Below are positions 6,866 through 11,231 of a DNA stretch of 11,231 bases, one piece after another. How positions within the stretch are numbered: position 1 is the first letter of the stretch; each line of letters begins with the position of its first letter. Origin of the DNA: an uncultured Shinella sp. (GTDB lineage Bacteria; Pseudomonadota; Alphaproteobacteria; Rhizobiales; Rhizobiaceae); the NCBI GenBank assembly GCA_946481465.1, contig CAMLOC010000043.1, positions 1 to 11,231 on the forward strand, read 5' to 3'. Made by a program: the position numbers and the translations under genes. The notes under the pieces are model-generated. The model saw only the letters and a list, made by a program, of their open reading frames with translations, was not told the origin of the DNA and ran no database searches.

Positions 6866-8422
6866 TTATTCGGCCGCCTGGCGGGCGGGCGGCGTTATGC
6901 CGAAATCCTCGGGGAAATGCGTCAGCGCGCTCATCACCGGATAGGGCGTGAAGCCTCCGAGCGCACAGAGCGAGCCGAACTTCATGGTTTCGCACAGGTC
7001 CTTGAGCAGCTCGATATTGGCAAGGCGCTCCTCGTTCCGGATGATCCGGTCGACCACGTCGACGCCGCGGGTCGAGCCGACCCGGCAAGGCGTGCACTTG
7101 CCGCAGGATTCCACGGCGCAGAATTCCATGGCGAAGCGCGCCTGGCGCGCCATGTCCACGGTGTCGTCGAACACCACGATGCCGCCATGGCCGATCAGGC
7201 CGTCATTGGCGGCGAAGGCCTCGTAGTCGAAGGGCGTGTCGAACAATTCGCACGGGAAATAGGCGCCGAGCGGCCCGCCTACCTGGACGGCGCGCACCGG
7301 CCGGCCGCTCGCCGTGCCGCCGCCGATCTCCTCCACCAGTTCGCCGAGCGTGACGCCGAAGGCCGCCTCGAACAGGCCGGCATGGCGGATATTGCCTGCA
7401 AGCTGGATCGGCATCGTGCCGCGCGAGCGGCCCATGCCGAGGTCGCGGTAGGCGGCCGCGCCCCTGTCGAGGATGACGGGCACGGAGGCGAGCGACAGCA
7501 CGTTGTTGATGACGGTCGGCCGGCCGAACAGCCCCTTGTGGGCGGGCAGCGGCGGCTTGGCGCGCACGACGCCGCGCCGGCCCTCCAGGCTGTCGAGCAG
7601 CGCCGTCTCCTCGCCGCAGACATAGGCGCCGGCGCCGACGCGCACCTCCATGTCGAACGCGTGGGGGGAGCCCGCGACGGACGCCCCGAGCATGCGACAT
7701 CGCCGCGCCGCGGCGATCGCCGCCTCCATGGCCGCGATGGCGTGCGGATATTCGGAGCGGATGTAGATGTAGCCCCGGGTGGCGCCGGTGGCGATGCCGG
7801 CGATCGTCATGCCCTCGATCAGCACGAAGGGATCGCCTTCCATGATCATGCGGTCGGCGAAGGTGCCGCTGTCGCCCTCGTCGGCGTTGCAGACGATGTA
7901 TTTCTGCGGGGCCGCCGCCTTGGCCACCGTGTCCCACTTGATGCCGGTGGGGAAACCCGCCCCGCCGCGCCCGCGTAGGCCCGATTCGGTGACCGCGGCG
8001 ACGATGGCCGCCGGGCCGATCTCCAGCGCGCGGGCAAGGCCGCGATAGCCGCCATGGGCGCGATAGTCCTCGACCGATTTGGGATCGACGATGCCGCACC
8101 GGGCAAAGGTGAGCCGCGTCTGCCGCTTGAGGAAGGGGATCTCCTGCGGATCGCCGAGCCGGAGCGGATGGGCGGCCCGGTCCACCATGGCGTCGAGCAC
8201 GCCGGCCGCGTCCGCCGGTGTGACAGGCCCGTAGGCGATGCGGCCGTCCGGCCCCGCCGCCTCGACCATCGGCTCCAGCCAGTGCAGGCCGCGTGAGCCG
8301 GTGCGGACGATCTCGACGGCGATGCCGCGCGCCGCCGCCTGCCCAAGCAGGGCCTCCGCGATGCGGTCGGCATCCAGCGCCACCGCCACGGCATCACAGG
8401 GAACGAACAGCCGCAGGCTCAT
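6866..8422 (-). CDS. fdsB: NAD-dependent formate dehydrogenase beta subunit FdsB (FMN, NAD+, [4Fe-4S])
   Basis: This 518-residue NuoF-like diaphorase subunit receives electrons from FdsA and reduces NAD+. An N-terminal thioredoxin-like region (about 1-85) has only Cys9, so it cannot hold the [2Fe-2S] cluster seen in NuoE-type domains. The nucleotide-binding core shows GRGGAGFPTG at 151-160, CNADEGDSGTF at 178-188 (FMN and NAD contacts) and GAGAYVCGEETALLDSLEG at 263-281. The C-terminal [4Fe-4S] site is SCGKCTPCR with Cys440, Cys443, Cys446 and the distant Cys486. The start codon overlaps the fdsG stop (ATGA), and 11 bases separate its TAA from the fdsA ATG, so the three subunits are translationally linked. 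Gene order, length and all cofactor residues are normal for the fds family. Confidence 0.95.
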   Translation of the reverse strand: MSLRLFVPCDAVAVALDADRIAEALLGQAAARGIAVEIVRTGSRGLHWLEPMVEAAGPDGRIAYGPVTPADAAGVLDAMVDRAAHPLRLGDPQEIPFLKRQTRLTFARCGIVDPKSVEDYRAHGGYRGLARALEIGPAAIVAAVTESGLRGRGGAGFPTGIKWDTVAKAAAPQKYIVCNADEGDSGTFADRMIMEGDPFVLIEGMTIAGIATGATRGYIYIRSEYPHAIAAMEAAIAAARRCRMLGASVAGSPHAFDMEVRVGAGAYVCGEETALLDSLEGRRGVVRAKPPLPAHKGLFGRPTVINNVLSLASVPVILDRGAAAYRDLGMGRSRGTMPIQLAGNIRHAGLFEAAFGVTLGELVEEIGGGTASGRPVRAVQVGGPLGAYFPCELFDTPFDYEAFAANDGLIGHGGIVVFDDTVDMARQARFAMEFCAVESCGKCTPCRVGSTRGVDVVDRIIRNEERLANIELLKDLCETMKFGSLCALGGFTPYPVMSALTHFPEDFGITPPARQAAE

Positions 8423-8892
8423 CGTGCGGCCTCCGTCAGGAGGGCGTCGAGCTTGGCCTCGTCGAGCCGCGCGGTGATCCGTCCGTCGAGCATGGCGGAC
8501 GGCGCGGCGGAACAGAGCCCGAGACAGTAGACGGGTTCGAGGCCGACGCGCCCGTCCGCGGTGGCCTCGCCGAAGTCGACGCCGAGCCGGGCCTTGGCCC
8601 GTGCCGCGAGCCGGTCGCCGCCCACCGACTGGCAGGCCTCGGCGCGACAGAGCTTCAGCGTGTGGGCGGGCGGCGGCGATTGGCGGAAATCGTGGTAGAA
8701 GGTGACGACGCCGTGCACCTCGGCGCGCGAGATGTTCAGGGCCTCGGCGATCAGCGTCTCCGCCGCGCGGTCGATATAGCCGAAGGTTTCCTGCAGCGCG
8801 TGCAGGATGGGCAGCAGCGCGCCCGGCGCGCCTTTCGCGTCATCGATGAGATCGCGTGCGACCGCATCGTTCCACAGGCTCCACTTGCTCAC
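8419..8892 (-). CDS. fdsG: NAD-dependent formate dehydrogenase gamma subunit FdsG ([2Fe-2S])
   Basis: This 157-residue NuoE-like subunit has a helical N-terminal region (about 1-75, with GALLPILHALQETFGYI at 24-40 and VHGVVTFYHDF at 59-69) and a thioredoxin-like [2Fe-2S] domain whose ligands are Cys82, Cys87, Cys123 and Cys127 (CRAEAC and CLGLC). It forms the electron-transfer module with FdsB. It is the first gene of the operon. The start is GTG at 8892-8890, five bases after GGGAGGAG; an ATG at 8897 lies against the ribosome binding site in another frame and meets a stop after two codons (ATG TCG TGA), so it cannot start this protein. The stop overlaps the fdsB start by four bases. Confidence 0.94.
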   Translation of the reverse strand: MSKWSLWNDAVARDLIDDAKGAPGALLPILHALQETFGYIDRAAETLIAEALNISRAEVHGVVTFYHDFRQSPPPAHTLKLCRAEACQSVGGDRLAARAKARLGVDFGEATADGRVGLEPVYCLGLCSAAPSAMLDGRITARLDEAKLDALLTEAAR

Positions 8893-8897
8893 GACAT

Positions 8898-8905
8898 CTC
8901 CTCCC
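8898..8905 (-). promoter_or_regulatory. Ribosome binding site deciding the fdsG GTG start
   Basis: GGGAGGAG on the minus strand is five bases from the GTG at 8892. The only nearby ATG (8897-8895) directly abuts this site and opens a two-codon frame ending in a TGA that overlaps the GTG. The spacing therefore selects GTG as the start. Confidence 0.75.
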
Positions 8906-8911
8906 GACGCG

Positions 8912-8962
8912 TTGACAAACTGGGTTCCGCGCCAAGGAGCGGAACGGTTTGATTGTCGTCAA
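8912..8962. promoter_or_regulatory. Large nested dyad in the fds control region, candidate operator or leader hairpin
   Basis: GTTCCGC (8924-8930) and GCGGAAC (8939-8945) form a perfect 7-bp inverted repeat with an eight-base spacer. Flanking it are AAAC (8917-8920) with GTTT (8947-8950), and TTGAC (8912-8916) with GTCAA (8958-8962). The structure begins 20 bases upstream of the fdsG start. It could be the binding site of the adjacent regulator or fold in the fds mRNA leader. TTGAC appears as a -35-like element on each strand, but I see no convincing -10 at the right distance for either. Confidence 0.5.
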
Positions 8963-8977
8963 AAGGGTGGAGCTGTT

Positions 8978-9023
8978 GAATATGAAATTATGTCCGCATG
9001 AGAATATGAAGTGGAATGCCACT
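8978..9023. promoter_or_regulatory. AT-rich repeats and candidate promoter elements between fdsG and the MYG1-like gene
   Basis: The nonamer GAATATGAA occurs at 8978-8986 and 9002-9010, 24 bases apart, in otherwise GC-rich DNA. Between them the minus strand holds CATAAT (8992-8987), five of six matches to a -10 box and a possible start for the fds transcript. The 5-bp inverted repeat AGTGG-AATG-CCACT follows at 9010-9023. Together these look like a regulator binding zone of a divergent promoter region; no good -35 could be paired with the -10. Confidence 0.35.
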
Positions 9024-9029
9024 ATGCCG

Positions 9030-9059
9030 AAGGGCGCCGCCCCGCGCGGCCGCCCCCTT
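9030..9059 (+). other. GC-rich imperfect hairpin in the leader of the MYG1-like gene
   Basis: Bases 9030-9041 pair with 9048-9059 in ten of twelve positions (AAGGG with CCCTT at the base), leaving a six-base loop. It lies about 67 bases before the ATG of the downstream gene. It may insulate the two divergent transcription units or act in the leader; no U-tract follows. The rest of 9060-9125 shows no clear element beyond a weak AGG before the start. Confidence 0.3.
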
Positions 9060-9125
9060 GAAACCCCGGCCTGCAATGGGTATCCGACGCCAGTGATCCG
9101 CAACAGGAACGGCAGGTTGAACAGC

Positions 9126-10046
9126 ATGGTCCCCGACTTTCTCGTAACCCATTCCGGCGGCTTCCATGCCGATGAACTCCTGTCGAGCGTGATCCTGACG
9201 CGCCTGTTCCCCGATGCCCGCCTCGTGCGCAGCCGCGCGCTGGAATGGATCACGCCCGGGCCGGACAGGATCGTCTATGACGTCGGCGGGGCCTTCGATC
9301 CTTCCGCCGGGATCTTCGACCATCACCAGCGCGGCGCGCCGCTGCGCGACGACGGCAGGCCGTTCAGCTCCTTCGGGCTGGTCTGGCGGCAGTTCGGGCG
9401 GGATTTCCTGAAAGCCCTCGACGTTCCCGCTGCCGATGTCGACGCCCTCCATGCCGCGTTCGACCTCGATTTCGTGCTGCCGGTCGACCTGATGGACAAC
9501 GGCGCCCTGGAGCCCTCGGCCGCCGGGGCGCTTGCCAAGCTGACGCTGCCCGTCCTCCTGGAAACGCTGAAGCCGGTCTTCGACGACAGGACGCCGGAGG
9601 CCGACGACCGGGCGTTCCACGCGGCGCTCTCCATTGCGCGCAGCCTCGTGGAGGCGACGGTGGGGCAGGGCGCCGCCAAGTTGCGCGCGGAGGCGATCGT
9701 GCTGCGGGCGATCGCGGCGGCCGGCGAGGGCCGGGTGCTGGAGCTTCCCATGGGCATGCCGTTCCGGCCCGCCATCGTGAAGGCAGGCGCCGACCATCTC
9801 CTGTTCGTCGTCCATCCGCGGGAAACCGACTGGTGCCTGACGGGGATACGCCGCTCGGGCGACGGGTTCGCGCTGCGCGCCGACCTGCCGGCGGCCTGGG
9901 CGGGGCTGACCGGCGATGACCTTGCGACGGCCTGCGGCGTGGCCGGCGCAACCTTCTGCCACAACGGCCGCTTCATCGCCGCGGCACGGACGCGGGAGGC
10001 CGCGCTCGAAATGGCGGAGATCGCGGTCGCGCAGGCGCTCGCTTGA
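9126..10046 (+). CDS. MYG1 family (UPF0160) DHH-like metal-dependent hydrolase
   Basis: This 306-residue protein matches the MYG1/UPF0160 family: THSGGFHADELLS at 8-20 (His9, His14, Asp16, Glu17 as likely metal ligands), VYDVGG at 50-55 (Asp52), IFDHHQRG at 63-70 (the DHH-like motif) and DLMDNGA at 121-127. The C-terminal half contains the ELPMGMPFRPAI and VVHPRETDWCL segments typical of the family. Human MYG1 is reported as a 3'-5' RNA exonuclease; the bacterial role is not established, so a phosphohydrolase or nuclease activity is inferred. The ATG at 9126 is preferred because family members begin just before the first metal motif. The frame is open back to 8949, but that stretch overlaps the control region and has atypical composition. 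The Shine-Dalgarno is weak (AGG at 9112-9114), and TTG at 9117 is an alternative. No functional tie to formate metabolism is evident. Confidence 0.85.
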   Translation: MVPDFLVTHSGGFHADELLSSVILTRLFPDARLVRSRALEWITPGPDRIVYDVGGAFDPSAGIFDHHQRGAPLRDDGRPFSSFGLVWRQFGRDFLKALDVPAADVDALHAAFDLDFVLPVDLMDNGALEPSAAGALAKLTLPVLLETLKPVFDDRTPEADDRAFHAALSIARSLVEATVGQGAAKLRAEAIVLRAIAAAGEGRVLELPMGMPFRPAIVKAGADHLLFVVHPRETDWCLTGIRRSGDGFALRADLPAAWAGLTGDDLATACGVAGATFCHNGRFIAAARTREAALEMAEIAVAQALA

Positions 10047-10053
10047 CGCAATT

Positions 10054-10106
10054 CCAGCGCTTTCGCGCTTCGAAGAGCAGCGCAAGTGCCCTGGATTCTT
10101 GTTTTT
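10054..10106 (+). terminator. Possible terminator of the MYG1-like gene
   Basis: CCAGCGC (10054-10060) pairs with GCCCTGG (10088-10094) in six of seven positions, enclosing the smaller hairpin at 10056-10069 as an alternative fold. A T-rich run (TTCTTGTTTTT, 10096-10106) follows on the plus strand. It starts eight bases after the stop codon. Confidence 0.42.
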
Positions 10107-10122
10107 GCCGCATGATCCGACA

Positions 10123-10142
10123 CCGAAGCGATCTCGCTTCGG
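10123..10142. terminator. Palindromic hairpin, possible terminator of the ABC transporter operon
   Basis: CCGAAGCGA and TCGCTTCGG flank a two-base centre, giving a near-perfect 20-base palindrome 11 bases beyond the stop of the minus-strand ATPase gene. It can fold on both strands, so it could serve both convergent genes. There is no adjacent U-tract on the minus strand. Confidence 0.45.
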
Positions 10143-10153
10143 CTGGAAATGCC

Positions 10154-11209
<1,056 letters not shown>

Positions 11210-11231
11210 GGTCTTCTCCTGAAACGGTGTC

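Larger units (their letters stand above)
10049..10153. repeat. Palindromic intergenic element of rhizobial type
   Basis: This 107-base convergent gap is filled by palindromic sequence. ATTCCAGC (10051-10058) near the left end is answered by GCTGGAAAT (10142-10150) at the right end. Inside are AGCGC-TTTC-GCGCT (10056-10069) and a 9-bp-stem palindrome at 10123-10142. The phrases TTGTTTTTGCCGCATGATCCG and GGAAATGCCCTAG resemble the short mosaic repeats scattered through Rhizobium, Agrobacterium and relatives. The match is from memory of sequence style, not from a search. Confidence 0.5.

Noticed and set aside
3585..6944. 1119-codon open frame on the plus strand opposite fdsA
   Set aside because: It is antisense to fdsA and fdsD, is rich in His, Arg, Ala and Gly, and has no recognisable domain. 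Such long shadow frames are usual opposite GC-rich genes.
6855..7097. An 81-residue N-terminal extension of FdsA
   Set aside because: The extension lies over fdsB in another frame and reads as arginine-rich shadow sequence. The ATG at 6854 has its own Shine-Dalgarno and gives the normal family length.
9005..9022. Possible sigma-54 promoter (minus strand TGGCAT followed by TTCAT)
   Set aside because: The -24-like TGGCA is present, but the -12 GC dinucleotide is missing at the required spacing.
8949..9125. A 59-residue N-terminal extension of the MYG1-like protein starting at a TTG
   Set aside because: It covers the divergent control region, contains AT-rich repeats and a hairpin, and does not look like family sequence. 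The family's first motif follows the ATG at 9126 directly.

Overview
The window looks like chromosomal or megaplasmid DNA of a GC-rich alphaproteobacterium, most likely of the Rhizobiales. The reasons are the strong G/C bias at third codon positions, the gene content, and an intergenic palindromic element near 10.05-10.15 kb that resembles repeats common in rhizobial genomes. No phage, transposase, CRISPR, rRNA or tRNA signal was seen.

Layout: (a) 1-849, plus strand: the 3' end of one short-chain dehydrogenase/reductase (SDR) gene followed six bases later by a complete second SDR gene, presumably the tail of a catabolic operon that starts outside the window. (b) 859-1935, minus strand: a regulator with a ModE/LysR-like DNA-binding domain fused to a molybdate-binding-protein-like domain. 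(c) 2089-8892, minus strand: a compact operon fdsG-fdsB-fdsA-fdsD, then an oxalate/formate-antiporter-family MFS gene and a 41-residue membrane protein gene, ending in a 10-bp-stem hairpin. (d) 8893-9125: a divergent control region holding a large dyad and short AT-rich direct repeats. (e) 9126-10046, plus strand: a MYG1-family (UPF0160) putative hydrolase. (f) 10047-10153: convergent intergenic palindromic element with terminator-like hairpins. (g) 10154-11209, minus strand: an ATPase of the MalK/UgpC type, the last gene of a sugar or glycerol-phosphate ABC importer operon that continues beyond the right edge.

The core is a soluble NAD+-dependent molybdenum (or tungsten) formate dehydrogenase. 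FdsA carries the bis-MGD site and most Fe-S clusters, FdsB the FMN/NAD site, FdsG a [2Fe-2S] cluster, and FdsD is an accessory or assembly subunit. The co-transcribed OFA transporter with its small partner probably moves formate (or oxalate/formate) across the membrane, so the operon links substrate transport to formate oxidation and NADH production. The regulator just downstream is the obvious candidate controller.

The main oddity is in FdsA. The region that should hold the His-Cys3 motif for a [4Fe-4S] cluster keeps the histidine, but all three cysteines are replaced (Ser123, Pro126, Gly132), while every other cluster ligand and the active site are intact. Other points of interest are the absence of fdsC between fdsA and fdsD, the dyad in the fds control region, and the tiny transporter-associated protein. 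I did not find clear evidence for a wholly new system; this is mainly a recognisable formate-oxidation locus with a few unusual details.
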